Shown here: piece by piece, positions 8,231 to 19,212 of the stretch
How the letters are laid out: each line of letters begins with the position of its first letter
Position numbering within the stretch: position 1 is the stretch's first letter
Translations under genes and position numbers: made by a program
Notes under the pieces: model-generated
Seen by the model: only the letters and a program-made list of their open reading frames with translations
Told to the model about the DNA's origin: nothing
Databases searched by the model: none
Assembly (NCBI RefSeq): GCF_008704495.1
Contig: NZ_CP023699.1
Location: 2,914,001-2,978,000 of the forward strand
Reading direction: 5' to 3'
DNA length: 64,000 bases
Source of the DNA: Streptomyces kanamyceticus
GTDB lineage: Bacteria > Actinomycetota > Actinomycetes > Streptomycetales > Streptomycetaceae

Positions 8231-11200
8231 GTGAACAGCGATCGGGACGAGATCCGCGGGGGCTGGGACTCACCCGTCGATGATCAGTCCGACGCGGAGT
8301 CCGCCGCCGAGACGACGGGCGAGTTCACCATCGACTACGCCCCGCCCGCCTGGTACACGCAGAACGCGTCCGGCAGCGCGGGGGAGACTCCGTCGGCACC
8401 GCCTGTCTCGACTCCGCCTGTCTCCACTCCGCCCGCCCCGGATCCGGCCGCGGCCCCCTTCGCGCCTGCGCCGCCGCCCGCCTCGGCTTCGCCCTTCCCG
8501 GCTCCGTCGGGGGCGGCTCCGTCGGGGGCGGCTCCGTCGGGGGCGGCTGGTCCTGGTTCGGCTCCCGTGGCTCCGCCCGTCTTCACTCCGCCTGCCGCTC
8601 CGCCTGTTGCGCCTGCGCCTCTCGCTCCGCCTTCCGGGCCCGTGTCGCCTGTGTCGCCTGTGGGGGACGTTCCCTCGTCTTCCGAGGCGCCGTCCAGTGT
8701 CGCGCCCGCGCCCAGCGCGCTGCCCAAGCTTCCCGTGGGGAACGGGTTCCTGCCCGCCTCCCCGCCGGACGAGGCCCCGGTCGGTGCGTCCGGCGGCGGT
8801 GCTTCCGACTGGAGCGGGGCCCTCGCCGGGCCCGCCGCCTCCGTTCACGTGACCGGTGTGGTGCCCAAGGGCGAGGTCGACTCTCTCGTTGCGGCCAAGG
8901 ACGCCGAAGAGGTCGAGGACGCTGAGGACGCCGAGAGCGCTGAGCGCGCCGAAGACGTTGAAGTTGCCGCCGCCGCTTCGCCCGTTGCCGAGAGTCTGGG
9001 GGGTGGCGATCTTGAGAGTGGCGCCACCATGCGGTTCTCCGCTCGCGCGTTGAAGCGGGAGATCGAGGAGCGGGGCAAGGAGGAATCGGGCAAGGAGGAA
9101 TCCGGGCCGGGTGAGTCCGCGGTCGTGCCTCCTGCTCCCGCCATGCCTCCTGCGCCGGTTCCGGCTCCCGTCGTGGATCCCGCTCCCGTCGTCGATCCCG
9201 CTCCCGTCCTGGCCGAGGTATCGGACGACTCCGCGGAGCCGGATGAGAGTGAGGGCGAGGGCGAGGATCGTGGTGCTGAGCTGTCCGTGGCCGCTGAGGA
9301 CGAGGCCGAGGGCGAAGCTGCCGATGCTGTTGTGGCTTCCGTCGACTCGGGGTCCGGCCTCGGCTCGGATCAGGGGCAGGAGCCGGGCGCGGACGACGTG
9401 CCTTCCGGTTCTGTGACGGGTGACGTCGACAGTGGTTCGGGAGTCGCACTCGATGCCGTTGCCGCTCCCGACGTCGTCGACGACGTGCAGGACTCCGTGC
9501 CGTCCGCCTGGACTCCGCCGCCCACGCCGCAGGCCGGGCTTCCGCCGCTGCCGCCCGCCTATCAGCCCGCCGCTCCTGCCTCCGCGCCGCAGTGGCCCGC
9601 GCCCACGCCCACTCCGCCGCCCGCGCAGCCGGTGCAGCCCGAGCCCGTACAGGCGCAGACCCCGCCGCCCGCGCCCGCCCCGGCACAGCCGCAGCCGCAA
9701 CCTCAGCCGCAGCCGCCGGTTCAGGCCCAGCCGCCCGTCGCTCCGCAGGCACCCCACGTACCGCAGCCGCAGCCTCAGCCGCAGGCCCAGCCTCAGCCCG
9801 GCAGTTACGGGTTCCCGCAGGCAGGTCCTCAGAGTGCTCCCCCGGCCGGTTACGGGTTCCCGCAGCCGCCCGCGCCCGCGCCGCAGGAGCAGCAGCCGTT
9901 CCCGGCCCAGCCGCAGCCGCAACCTCAACCGCCCGTCCAGGCACAGCCTCCGGTCCAGCCCCAGCCGCCGCAGCAGCACCAGGCCCCGGCCCCGGCCCCG
10001 GCCCCGGAGCAGCCCGGTCAGATGCCGGGGCAGCCCCCCATCGACCCCCGCACCGGCGCCGCCTGGCCGCAGGCCCTACAGCACGACCAGCGCGAGCGCA
10101 CCAATCCCGGCGCCCCGCTCGGGTACACCGCCGCCGTCGAACTCTCCTCCGACCGGCTGCTGCGCAACAACAAGCCGAAGGCGAAGAGCAGTCGGCCCGC
10201 GGGCGGCGGTTCCCGGTTCAAGATCGGTGGCAAGAAGGAGGAGGCCGAGCGGCAGCGGAAGTTGGAGCTGATCCGGACTCCGGTGCTGTCCTGCTACCGC
10301 ATCGCCGTCATCAGCCTCAAGGGTGGCGTCGGCAAGACGACCACCACCACGGCGCTCGGCTCCACGCTCGCCACCGAGCGGCAGGACAAGATCCTCGCGA
10401 TCGACGCCAACCCCGACGCCGGTACGCTCGGGCGCCGCGTGCGCCGTGAGACCGGGGCCACCATCCGTGACCTCGTGCAGGCCATCCCGTACCTCAACTC
10501 GTACATGGACATCCGCCGCTTCACCTCGCAGGCGGCGTCCGGGCTCGAGATCATCGCCAACGACGTCGACCCGGCCGTGTCCACGACCTTCAACGACGAG
10601 GACTATCGGCGCGCCATCGACGTACTGGGCAAGCAGTACCCGATCATCCTCACCGACTCGGGTACGGGACTCCTGTACAGCGCCATGCGCGGGGTCCTCG
10701 ACCTCGCCGATCAGCTCATCATCATCTCGACCCCGTCCGTGGACGGCGCGAGCAGCGCGTCGACGACGCTCGACTGGCTCTCCGCGCACGGGTACGCCGA
10801 TCTGGTCTCGCGGTCCCTCACCGTCATCTCCGGTGTGCGCGAGACCGGCAAGATGATCAAGGTCGACGACATCGTGTCGCACTTCGAGACGCGGTGCCGC
10901 GGCGTCGTCGTCATCCCCTTCGACGAGCATCTCGCCGCCGGGGCCGAGGTCGACCTCGACATGATGCGGCCGAAGGTGCGGGAGGCGTACTTCAACCTCT
11001 CCGCGTTGGTGGCGGAGGACTTCGTGCGGGCCCAGCAGAAGCAGGGGCTGTGGACGTCGGACGGGAATCCGCCGCCGCACATGGCTCCGCCGATGCCGGG
11101 GCAGCAGCAGCCTCAGCCGTACGGCGGGGGGCAGGTGCCTCAGCCCGGGCAGGCGCCCTATCCGGGGCAGGCGCCTTACCCGGAGCAGGGGCAGCAGCCT

Positions 11201-11566
11201 CAGCCGTACGCTCAGCCGCAGGCGCCCTATCCGGGGCAGCCGGGTCCTGGCGGTCAGCCCCAGCAGCCCCAGCAGCCCGGGCAGTACGGGTATCCGGGGC
11301 AGCCCGGAGGGGCTCAAGGGTGGCAGTCGACTGGGGCTTCCCAGGCGTATTCCGCGCCGGGGGCGGTGCCTGGGCAGGTGCCTCAGCCTCAGCCTCACGT
11401 GCAGGCTGTGCCGCAGCAGCCCCAGCAGCCCGGGCAGCCCCAAGCCGTGCAGCCCGGGGCGCCCTTCCAGCCGGGTGCGCCCTTCCAGCCGGGGCAGGCA
11501 GCGCAGGCCCCGCCTCCGCCTCCCGAGGGGCACCAGCCACCGCCGCAGCAGCAGCAGCAGCAGTAA
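8231..11566 (+). CDS. Giant Pro/Gln-rich protein with ParA/MinD-type ATPase domain
   Basis: 1,111 residues, GTG start four bases after AGGAGG-C. Residues 1-640 are disordered: Pro/Ala/Ser stretches, an acidic block around 220-260, and later Pro-Gln repeats. Residues about 685-940 form a SIMIBI ATPase with the deviant Walker A K697-GGVGKT and, further on, [15 protein letters not shown] and [15 protein letters not shown]. The last 170 residues are again Pro/Gln/Gly-rich and end in a run of six Gln. No transmembrane helix is visible. ATPases of this build sit at the edge of ESX loci in streptomycetes and have been linked to sporulation. This one is intact although the neighbouring ESX genes are broken, suggesting a job independent of secretion. 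The repeat-rich ends are prone to length variation. Confidence 0.88.
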   Translation: MNSDRDEIRGGWDSPVDDQSDAESAAETTGEFTIDYAPPAWYTQNASGSAGETPSAPPVSTPPVSTPPAPDPAAAPFAPAPPPASASPFPAPSGAAPSGAAPSGAAGPGSAPVAPPVFTPPAAPPVAPAPLAPPSGPVSPVSPVGDVPSSSEAPSSVAPAPSALPKLPVGNGFLPASPPDEAPVGASGGGASDWSGALAGPAASVHVTGVVPKGEVDSLVAAKDAEEVEDAEDAESAERAEDVEVAAAASPVAESLGGGDLESGATMRFSARALKREIEERGKEESGKEESGPGESAVVPPAPAMPPAPVPAPVVDPAPVVDPAPVLAEVSDDSAEPDESEGEGEDRGAELSVAAEDEAEGEAADAVVASVDSGSGLGSDQGQEPGADDVPSGSVTGDVDSGSGVALDAVAAPDVVDDVQDSVPSAWTPPPTPQAGLPPLPPAYQPAAPASAPQWPAPTPTPPPAQPVQPEPVQAQTPPPAPAPAQPQPQPQPQPPVQAQPPVAPQAPHVPQPQPQPQAQPQPGSYGFPQAGPQSAPPAGYGFPQPPAPAPQEQQPFPAQPQPQPQPPVQAQPPVQPQPPQQHQAPAPAPAPEQPGQMPGQPPIDPRTGAAWPQALQHDQRERTNPGAPLGYTAAVELSSDRLLRNNKPKAKSSRPAGGGSRFKIGGKKEEAERQRKLELIRTPVLSCYRIAVISLKGGVGKTTTTTALGSTLATERQDKILAIDANPDAGTLGRRVRRETGATIRDLVQAIPYLNSYMDIRRFTSQAASGLEIIANDVDPAVSTTFNDEDYRRAIDVLGKQYPIILTDSGTGLLYSAMRGVLDLADQLIIISTPSVDGASSASTTLDWLSAHGYADLVSRSLTVISGVRETGKMIKVDDIVSHFETRCRGVVVIPFDEHLAAGAEVDLDMMRPKVREAYFNLSALVAEDFVRAQQKQGLWTSDGNPPPHMAPPMPGQQQPQPYGGGQVPQPGQAPYPGQAPYPEQGQQPQPYAQPQAPYPGQPGPGGQPQQPQQPGQYGYPGQPGGAQGWQSTGASQAYSAPGAVPGQVPQPQPHVQAVPQQPQQPGQPQAVQPGAPFQPGAPFQPGQAAQAPPPPPEGHQPPPQQQQQQ

Positions 11567-11586
11567 TCGCCGTACGCCAACTCCAG

Positions 11587-11616
11587 TGGGCCCGCACCGT
11601 TCTCGGTGCGGGCCCA
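11587..11616 (+). terminator. Terminator of the ParA-like ATPase gene
   Basis: Perfect 12-base stem TGGGCCCGCACC/GGTGCGGGCCCA with a six-base loop, 20 bases past the stop codon. Confidence 0.85.
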
Positions 11617-11666
11617 TCCGCGTTCCTGCCCTGGTCATCGCCACGCCACACGGGGGCTGTGCCCAC

Positions 11667-11710
11667 CCTTCCCCAAGCTCTCGGCTTCGCTCGAGCAGGG
11701 GAGACCCCAC
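11667..11710. repeat. Streptomyces dispersed intergenic element (CTCTCGGCTTCGCTCGAGC core)
   Basis: The stretch contains TCCCCAAGCTCTCGGCTTCG followed by CTCGAGCAGGGGAGACCCC, an imperfect dyad (CCCC...GGGG outside, GCTC...GAGC inside). From memory it is a sequence found many times between genes in streptomycetes. Its role is unknown. Confidence 0.5.
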
Positions 11711-11867
11711 TCGCCCTGCGGAACGCCCGCCCACAGCGGGAGCCCCCCTACCAGCCCCTCCCCCCACCGCCACCCCCTCACCAGCCAAGCATCAAAGGTC
11801 TTGACCAATGCGGATGAAATCCCGGTCAACTCGTTATTTCCGCAGGCCACATGGGGTTCACCTGCCG

Positions 11868-11897
11868 TTGACGCGCGCAGACTGGCGCTGGTAGACA
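11868..11897 (+). promoter_or_regulatory. Probable promoter of the ABC importer operon
   Basis: TTGACG (11868-11873) and TAGACA (11892-11897) are separated by 18 bases, close to the vegetative streptomycete consensus, about 85 bases before the first start codon. The upstream TTGACC/GGTCAA dyad could be a regulator site. Confidence 0.5.
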
Positions 11898-11982
11898 CTC
11901 ACATCAACCAGCTGACGTCCCTTGATCACACAACGTGCAACCAGCCATCCCTGCGCGAGCGATGACGCGAGGTCACCGAGCC

Positions 11983-13872
11983 ATGGACACACAAGATCAG
12001 CACGGCAGAACAGCAGCACCGAAGAGCACAGCACCCCGCCGACCCCACGGCCGCCTGAGGATCGCACTCGCCGGTGGCGCCGCCGCGTTCACTCTGACGG
12101 CCGGTCTCGCCACGCCGCTCAACCCGGCCCCTCAGCAGGCCGCGGCCAAGGCGGACGACGGCAAGAAGGTGCTGACCGTCGCCGTCGCGCAGAGCGTCGA
12201 CTCGCTCAGTCCCTTCCTCGCCCAGCGGCTGCTCAGCACCAGCATCCACCGGCTCACGTACGAGTACCTGACGAACTACGACCCCAAGGACAACAAGGCG
12301 ATCCCCGGCTTCGCCACCTCGTGGAAGCCCTCGGCCGACAAGCTGACCTGGACGTACACCATCCGGGGCGACTCCAAGTGGTCGGACGGCAAGCAGGCGA
12401 CCGCCGAGGACGCCGCCTGGACGTTCAACAAGGTGATGTCCAAGGAGGGCACCGCCACCGCGAACTCGAACTTCGTCACCAACTTCAAGAAGGTGACCGC
12501 TCCCAGCCCCACCAAGCTGGTCATCGAGCTGAAGAAGCCGCAGGCGACCATGGCCGCCCTCGACGTGCCGATCGTCCCCAAGCACGTGTGGGAGAAGGTC
12601 GACGACATCTCGAAGTTCAACAACGACAAGGACTTCCCGATCGTCGGGAACGGCCCGTTCATCCTGACGGACTACAAGGTCGACCAGTACGTACGGCTGA
12701 AGGCCAACAAGAGCTTCTGGCGCGGCTCGCCCAAGTTCGACGAGCTGGTCTTCAAGACGTACAAGGACCAGGACGCCGCCGTGTCCGCCCTCAGGAAGGG
12801 CGAGGTGTCGTTCGTCGCCGGGCAGCCCGCGCTCACTCCCGCGCAGGCGGCTTCCCTCAAAGGCGAGGAGAACATCAAGGTCAACGAAGGGCCCGGGCGG
12901 CGCTTCTTCGCCCTTGCCACCAATCCGGGCGCCAAGACGCTGGACGGCGAGAAGTTCGGTGACGGCAATCCGGCCCTGCTCGACAAGCGGGTCCGCCAGG
13001 CGCTGTTCCTCTCGGTCGACCGCCAGGCGATCGTCGACAAGGTCTTCCAGGGACAGGCCGTCGAGGGCGCGGGCTACATTCCGCCGCGCTTCGCCGACTA
13101 CGCGTGGAAGCCGTCCGCCGACCAGGAGCTGAAGTACGACCCGAAGCGGGCCGCCAAGCTCCTCGACGAGGCGGGCTACAAGAAGAACGGTGACGGCAAG
13201 CGCGTCGGCAAGGACGGCAAGCCGCTGGACTTCCGCATCCTGTGCCACGCCACCGACCCCAACGACAAGGCGGTCGGCAAGTACCTCAAGGAGTGGTGGG
13301 GCGACCTGGGCATCGGGCTCAAGGTCGACTGCCTGGACGACGTGTCCGTGCCCTGGTACGCGGGCGAGTACGACCTCGCCTTCGACGGCTGGTCGGTCAA
13401 CCCCGACCCTGACTTCGTGCTCGGCATCCACACCTGCCCCGCGCTGCCGAAGAAGGCCAAGGAGAGCGCCGCCACCGACAACTTCATCTGCGACAAGAAG
13501 TACGACGAGCTCTACGACAAGCAGCTCGCCGAGTACGACCCGGCCAAGCGCGCCGGCATCGTCAAGCAGATGGAGTCGTGGCTGTACGACTCGGGATACA
13601 TGAACGTCCTCGCGTATCCGAACGCCGTCGAGGCCTACCGCACCGACCAGATCAAGTCCATCACCACCATGCCGACGGCCGCGGGCAACATCTACGGCCA
13701 GGACGGATATTGGAGCTGGTGGTCGGCCGTGCCCGCGGATGGGAAGAGTTCCTCCAAGGACGGCAGCTCGACCGGTGTCATCATCGGTATCGCCGCTGCC
13801 GCGGTGGTGCTCGTGGGCGGCGGAGTCCTGTTCGCCCTGCGCCGCCGTTCGACCGCAGAGGACCGCGAGTAA
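11983..13872 (+). CDS. Peptide-type ABC transporter substrate-binding protein with C-terminal membrane anchor
   Basis: Family 5 (DppA/OppA-like) extracytoplasmic solute-binding protein. From the ATG at 11983 there is a basic n-region, a hydrophobic segment (IALAGGAAAFTLTAGLATPL) and an Ala-x-Ala-like cleavage area, but no lipobox cysteine. The mature part has the family pattern TVAVAQSVDSLSPFLAQRLL, TYEYLTNYDPKDNKAIPG and WTYTIRGDSKWSDGK. The end is unusual: a Ser/Lys-rich spacer, one transmembrane helix (GVIIGIAAAAVVLVGGGVLF) and RRRSTAEDRE. The protein is thus held at the membrane by its C-terminus rather than by lipid. It is first in a five-gene operon, three bases before the permease gene. 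Another ATG at 11962 is possible but has a poorer ribosome binding site. Confidence 0.9.
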   Translation: MDTQDQHGRTAAPKSTAPRRPHGRLRIALAGGAAAFTLTAGLATPLNPAPQQAAAKADDGKKVLTVAVAQSVDSLSPFLAQRLLSTSIHRLTYEYLTNYDPKDNKAIPGFATSWKPSADKLTWTYTIRGDSKWSDGKQATAEDAAWTFNKVMSKEGTATANSNFVTNFKKVTAPSPTKLVIELKKPQATMAALDVPIVPKHVWEKVDDISKFNNDKDFPIVGNGPFILTDYKVDQYVRLKANKSFWRGSPKFDELVFKTYKDQDAAVSALRKGEVSFVAGQPALTPAQAASLKGEENIKVNEGPGRRFFALATNPGAKTLDGEKFGDGNPALLDKRVRQALFLSVDRQAIVDKVFQGQAVEGAGYIPPRFADYAWKPSADQELKYDPKRAAKLLDEAGYKKNGDGKRVGKDGKPLDFRILCHATDPNDKAVGKYLKEWWGDLGIGLKVDCLDDVSVPWYAGEYDLAFDGWSVNPDPDFVLGIHTCPALPKKAKESAATDNFICDKKYDELYDKQLAEYDPAKRAGIVKQMESWLYDSGYMNVLAYPNAVEAYRTDQIKSITTMPTAAGNIYGQDGYWSWWSAVPADGKSSSKDGSSTGVIIGIAAAAVVLVGGGVLFALRRRSTAEDRE

Positions 13873-13875
13873 CGC

Positions 13876-14970
13876 ATGACCGCTGACAGCAATCCCGCAC
13901 TGCTCGACACCGAGGGCCCGCCGGGCCCCGGGGCCGACGGCGGACCGGCCACCGCCGGTCTGTCGTCGGCCCGCGGGCCGCGCGCCCGCGACACCCGCGC
14001 CTATCTCCTCTACGTGGCGGGCAAGCTCGGCGGCGCCGTCGTGTCGCTGTTCGCCGTGCTCGTCACCAGCTTCTTCCTGTTCCGGCTCATCCCCGGCGAC
14101 CCGGTCAAGCAGATGACGGGCGGCAAGCGCGTCTCCGCCGAACAACTGGCCGCGATGCGCCAGGAGTTCGGCCTCGACAAGTCGGTCATGGCCCAGTTCT
14201 TCGACTACACGGGCAACGTCCTGACCGGCGACTTCGGCACCTCCTACCAGTTCCACGCGCCCGTGATGGACAAGATCACCGAGGCGCTCCCCGCGACGCT
14301 CCTGCTCACCGGAACGGCGTACGTCCTCTACACGCTCATCGGCATCTGGCTGGGCACCCGCACGGCCTGGCGCAACGGCGGGCTCGGCGACCGCTTCAAC
14401 ACAGGGCTCGCGCTGACGCTGTACTCCGTGCCGTCGTTCTGGCTCGGCCTGCTGCTGATCATCACGTTCGCGGTGGGCATCGGGCCGATTCCGGGGATGT
14501 TCCCGACCGGCGGTCTGGAGTCGGGCGGCGAGACGGGGATCGCGTACGTCCTCGACGTCGCGCACCACATGGTGCTTCCCGTGATCACCCTGGTCGCCGT
14601 CGGCTACGCGCAGACGCTGCTCGTCATGCGCTCCTCGCTCCTCGACGAGATGGGCAGCGATTATCTGACGACCGCGCGCGCCAAGGGGCTCAGGGACGAT
14701 CTCGTACGGCGCAGGCACGCCGTGCCGAACGCCATGCTGCCCACCGTCACCCTGATGTTCGTCAATCTCGGCACGGTGGTGGCGGGCGCGATCCTCGTCG
14801 AGACCGTCTTCTCCTGGCCGGGGCTCGGCGGGCTCTTCTACTCGGCGCTGAGCGTGCCCGACCTGCCGCTGGTGCAGGGGCTCTTCTTCGTCTTCTCCAC
14901 CGCGGTGATCCTGATGAACACCCTGGCCGACGTGATCTATCCGCTGCTCGATCCCCGGGTGGGCCGATGA
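13876..14970 (+). CDS. ABC transporter permease, DppB/OppB type
   Basis: 364 residues: a poorly conserved 45-residue N-terminal tail, one helix (VVSLFAVLVTSFFLFRLIPG, followed by DPV as in all DppB proteins), a periplasmic loop, then a block of five helices. The EAA-type loop contacting the ATPases is ARAKGLRDDLVRRRHAVPNA. The C-terminus is GLGGLFYSALSVPDLPLVQG and a last helix. It forms the membrane channel with the next gene product. It starts three bases after the binding-protein stop and overlaps the following gene by ATGA. Confidence 0.93.
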   Translation: MTADSNPALLDTEGPPGPGADGGPATAGLSSARGPRARDTRAYLLYVAGKLGGAVVSLFAVLVTSFFLFRLIPGDPVKQMTGGKRVSAEQLAAMRQEFGLDKSVMAQFFDYTGNVLTGDFGTSYQFHAPVMDKITEALPATLLLTGTAYVLYTLIGIWLGTRTAWRNGGLGDRFNTGLALTLYSVPSFWLGLLLIITFAVGIGPIPGMFPTGGLESGGETGIAYVLDVAHHMVLPVITLVAVGYAQTLLVMRSSLLDEMGSDYLTTARAKGLRDDLVRRRHAVPNAMLPTVTLMFVNLGTVVAGAILVETVFSWPGLGGLFYSALSVPDLPLVQGLFFVFSTAVILMNTLADVIYPLLDPRVGR

Positions 14971-15908
14971 CGACCGAATCCGCACCGACCACCCCGACCA
15001 CGCCGACAGCGGCTGCGAAGAGCGCGCGGTCGCTCGCCTGGACCCGGCGCAGGCACTCCGCCGCCCGCTTCTGGCGGGAGTACCGCACGCACAGGGCCGG
15101 GCTCTTCGGCCTCGCCGTGCTCGTCCTGATCGGGCTCGCGGCGATCTTCGCGCCGCTGCTCGTCGGCTCGGACGCGCAGAGCGTGACCGACGCGCCGGGC
15201 AAGCCGATGGAGTCGCCGAGCGGCGAATTCCCGCTCGGCACCGACCAGTTCGGGCGTGATCTGCTCGGGCTGCTGGTGTGGGGCGCGCGCGTCTCGCTCT
15301 CCGTGGGGCTGCTCGCGGCCGTCCTCTCGGTGGCCATCGGCACCCTCGTCGGGATCACGGCGGGACACTTCAAAGGCTGGTACGCGACCGTCATCATGCG
15401 CGTCACCGACTGGTTCCTGGTGATGCCGACCCTGGTCCTCGCCATCGCCCTCGCGTCCGTCATGTCCCGCTCGATCTGGACGATCATCCTGGCGATCGGC
15501 GTGACGACCTGGCCGACGACGGCGCGCCTGGTCCGTGCGCAGACGCTCGCCGTGGAGTCGCGCCCCTACATCGAGCGGGCCCAGGCGCTCGGCGGCGGCC
15601 ACGGTCACATCATGGCCCGGCACGTGCTGCCCAACGTCATGCCGCTCGTCCTCGCGCAGACCACCCTCGTCATCTCCGGCGCCATCCTCACCGAGGCGAC
15701 GCTCGCCTTCCTCGGCCTCGGCGACCCGACGGGCGTCTCGTGGGGCGGCCTGCTCCAGGACGCGCGCGAGGCGGGCGCGGTCAGCGCGGGCCACTGGTGG
15801 TACCTCGCCCCGCCCGGACTCGCCATCGCGATCGTCGCACTGGCGTTCACGCTGTGCGGCCGCGCCGTGGAATCCGTGCTCAACCCCAGGCTGGGGGCCT
15901 CCCGTTGA
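14967..15908 (+). CDS. ABC transporter permease, DppC/OppC type
   Basis: 313 residues with a soluble N-terminus, a first helix (GLFGLAVLVLIGLAAIFAPL), the family signature FPLGTDQFGRDLLGLLVWGA, and the core of helices with the coupling loop ERAQALGGGHGHIMARHVLP. The end FLGLGDPTGVSWGGLLQDAR is diagnostic of DppC. It pairs with the preceding permease. The start ATG overlaps the previous stop (ATGA), indicating coupled translation. Confidence 0.93.
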   Translation: MTTESAPTTPTTPTAAAKSARSLAWTRRRHSAARFWREYRTHRAGLFGLAVLVLIGLAAIFAPLLVGSDAQSVTDAPGKPMESPSGEFPLGTDQFGRDLLGLLVWGARVSLSVGLLAAVLSVAIGTLVGITAGHFKGWYATVIMRVTDWFLVMPTLVLAIALASVMSRSIWTIILAIGVTTWPTTARLVRAQTLAVESRPYIERAQALGGGHGHIMARHVLPNVMPLVLAQTTLVISGAILTEATLAFLGLGDPTGVSWGGLLQDAREAGAVSAGHWWYLAPPGLAIAIVALAFTLCGRAVESVLNPRLGASR

Positions 15909-15913
15909 ACCAT

Positions 15914-16953
15914 GTGAGCAAGGACGACGTGGCGGCAGGCGGCGCGCGCCCGGCCGAACAGCGCCTCCTGGACGTCAAGAACCTCGAAGTGACGTACGCG
16001 AACGGCGCCGCCGCCGTCCGCGGCGTGCACCTCTCCGTCGGCGCGGGCCAGAAGCTCGGCGTCGCGGGCGAGTCCGGCTGCGGCAAGTCGACGCTCGCGC
16101 TCGCCCTGCTCCGGCTGCTGCCCGCGGGCACCAAGGTGTCCGGCGAGATCCTGCTCGACGGCGAGGACATCCTCACCATGAAGTGGGGGCGGGTCCGCGC
16201 GGTCCGCTGGGCGGGCGCGTCCATCGTCTTCCAGGGCGCCATGCACTCGCTGAACGCGGTGCACCGCATCGGCGACCAGATCGCCGAGCCGATCCTGCTG
16301 CACAAGAAGGCGACGCAGACCGGCGCGAAGACGAAGGTCGGCGAACTCCTCGAACACGTGGGGCTGCCCGCCGCCCGCGCCGACGCCTATCCGCACGAGC
16401 TGTCCGGCGGCCAGCGCCAGCGCGTGATGATCGCGATGGCGCTCGCCTGCGACCCGCGCCTGATCATCGCCGACGAGCCGACCACCGCGCTCGACGTGAT
16501 GATCCAGGCCCAGATCCTGCGCCTGATCGAACAGTTGGTGGCCGAGCAGGACCTCGGCCTGATGATGATCAGCCATGACCTCGCGGTGCTCTCCGACACC
16601 TGCGACCGGCTCGCGGTGATGTACGCGGGCCGCGTCGTCGAGGAGGGCCCCGCGTCCGAGGTCTACGAGAACGCCCGGCATCCGTACGGAAAGGCCCTCT
16701 CCGCCGCCTTCCCGCGGATCGGCGACGCGGCATCGCGGTTCGCCCCGCGCGGCCTGCCCGGTGACCCGCCCGACCCGTCCGCGCTCCCCACCGGCTGTAC
16801 GTTCCATCCGCGCTGCCCGGTCGCCATCGACTCCTGCGCCACCGACGACCAGGCCCTGCGGGACGCGGGCCCTCAGCACCGGTCGGCCTGTGTCCACGCG
16901 GGCTCCCAGCTCCCCGCACAGCCCACCTCGGCATCGGCCGCGGAGAGCGCATC

Positions 16954-16957
<4 letters not shown>
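15914..16957 (+). CDS. ABC transporter ATP-binding protein, DppD/OppD type
   Basis: About 347 residues. Walker A is [19 protein letters not shown], the signature [20 protein letters not shown], Walker [14 protein letters not shown] and the switch H is in [11 protein letters not shown]. The C-terminal oligopeptide-transporter extension has the Cys pattern [17 protein letters not shown], which in this subfamily can bind an iron-sulfur cluster. The GTG at 15914 is chosen. A TTG at 15905 overlapping the permease stop is an alternative and has GGGGG at a fair distance. The last codons overlap the next gene by GTGA. Confidence 0.9.
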
Positions 16958-17982
<1,025 letters not shown>

Positions 17983-18030
17983 CGTCTGCCGGGACCCGCG
18001 CGTCGGCGCCCGCAGGTGCGTCGTGGTTGC

Positions 18031-18090
18031 TCGCGCAGTTCCCCGCGCCCCTGACGGGGCGCCCCTTTAGGGGCGCGGGGAACTGCGCGA
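18031..18090. terminator. 22-bp perfect inverted repeat, shared terminator and dispersed Streptomyces element
   Basis: Arms 18031-18052 and 18069-18090 are exact complements (TCGCGCAGTTCCCCGCGCCC begins the left arm), with a smaller GGGGC/GCCCC stem in the loop. It lies between the convergent importer operon and ribF, so it can stop transcription from both sides. The left-arm sequence recurs at 48581-48600 in this window. Confidence 0.8.
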
Positions 18091-18118
18091 CAAGCCCCCA
18101 CCGGCACGCGGAAAAGGA

Positions 18119-19069
18119 CTACGCCCCAGCCGCCTCAACCAGCTCGCGGGACCGCTTAACGTCATCCGCCATGGCGACCAGCAACTCATCGATCGAGTCG
18201 AACTTGGCCATCCCCCGCACGAAGGCCAGGAAGTCGACGGCGACGTGCAGCCCGTACAGATCGAGCCCGACGCGGTCGATCGCGTACGCCTCGACCGTCC
18301 GCTCGGTCCCGTCGAACGTCGGATTCGTGCCGACCGAGATCGCCGCGGGCATCGCCTCTCCCTCGACCTGCAGCCACCCGGCGTACACGCCGTCGGCCGG
18401 GACCGCCGTGTGCGGCAGGGTCTCCACGTTGGCCGTGGGGAAGCCGAGCTCGCGCCCGCGCTGGGCGCCGCGCACGACGATGCCCTCGACGCGGTGCGGG
18501 CGGCCGAGGATCTCCGCGGCGCCCGTGACGTCGCCCTCGGCGACCAGGCGCCGCGTCAGGGTGGAGGAGAACGGCTCACCGCCGCCCGCCGCGCCGCTGA
18601 CGTACAGGTCGATGACATCGACCTCGTAGTCGTACGTCGCGCCGAGCTCGGTCAGGAAGTCGACATTGCCCGCGGCCTTGTGACCGAAGCGGAAGTTGGG
18701 GCCCTCGACGACCACGCGCGCGTGCAGCTTGTCGACGAGGACCTTCACGACGAAGTCGGCGGGCGACAGCTTCGAGAACTCGGTGGTGAAGGGGAGGATG
18801 AGCAGCGCGTCCACGCCGAGGTCCGCCATCAGCTCGGCGCGCCGGTGGTGCGGGGCGAGCAGCGGCGGATGGCTGCCGGGGCGCACGACCTCGCTGGGGT
18901 GCGGGTCGAAGGTGACGACCACGGCGGGCACGCCGAGCTCACGGGCGCGCGCCACGGCGCGGCCGATGATCAGCTGGTGCCCGCGGTGCACGCCGTCGTA
19001 GGAACCGATGGTGACGACGCTGCGCCCCCAGTCCTGGGGGATGTCCTCCAAGCCACGCCAGCGCTGCAC
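18119..19069 (-). CDS. ribF: Bifunctional riboflavin kinase / FAD synthetase
   Basis: Phosphorylates riboflavin to FMN and adenylylates FMN to FAD. The N-terminal adenylyltransferase has VVTIGSYDGVHRGHQLIIGR, TFDPHPSEVVRP and VVEGPNFRFGHKAAGN. The C-terminal flavokinase has IVVRGAQRGRELGFPTANVE and GTNPTFDGTERTVEAY. The start is the GTG of VQRWRGLEDIPQDWG, with GGAG seven bases before it; an upstream ATG adds a non-conserved extension. About 316 residues, the usual length. It lies downstream of truB-rbfA in the conserved order but is separated from truB here by the large NTPase gene. Confidence 0.96.
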   Translation of the reverse strand: MQRWRGLEDIPQDWGRSVVTIGSYDGVHRGHQLIIGRAVARARELGVPAVVVTFDPHPSEVVRPGSHPPLLAPHHRRAELMADLGVDALLILPFTTEFSKLSPADFVVKVLVDKLHARVVVEGPNFRFGHKAAGNVDFLTELGATYDYEVDVIDLYVSGAAGGGEPFSSTLTRRLVAEGDVTGAAEILGRPHRVEGIVVRGAQRGRELGFPTANVETLPHTAVPADGVYAGWLQVEGEAMPAAISVGTNPTFDGTERTVEAYAIDRVGLDLYGLHVAVDFLAFVRGMAKFDSIDELLVAMADDVKRSRELVEAAGA

Positions 19070-19212
19070 TTCTTTGCTCCTCGCCGAACCCGTGTATGGC
19101 ACGTACGTCTGTACGTTCCCGTTGCCGATTGCGCAGGTCTAAGACTGCCATGCCGACGGGTTCCCGCTCGCATCGGTATCTCATCGGAGGGGGTGGCGGG
19201 GGTCACTCGGGC

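Larger units (their letters stand above)
11567..11982. other. Intergenic region between the ATPase and the ABC importer
   Basis: 416 bases without a supported gene. It contains the terminator at 11587-11616, a Streptomyces-type dispersed repeat at 11667-11710, a TTGACC/GGTCAA dyad (11801-11806 and 11824-11829) and a probable promoter at 11868-11897. Confidence 0.6.
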
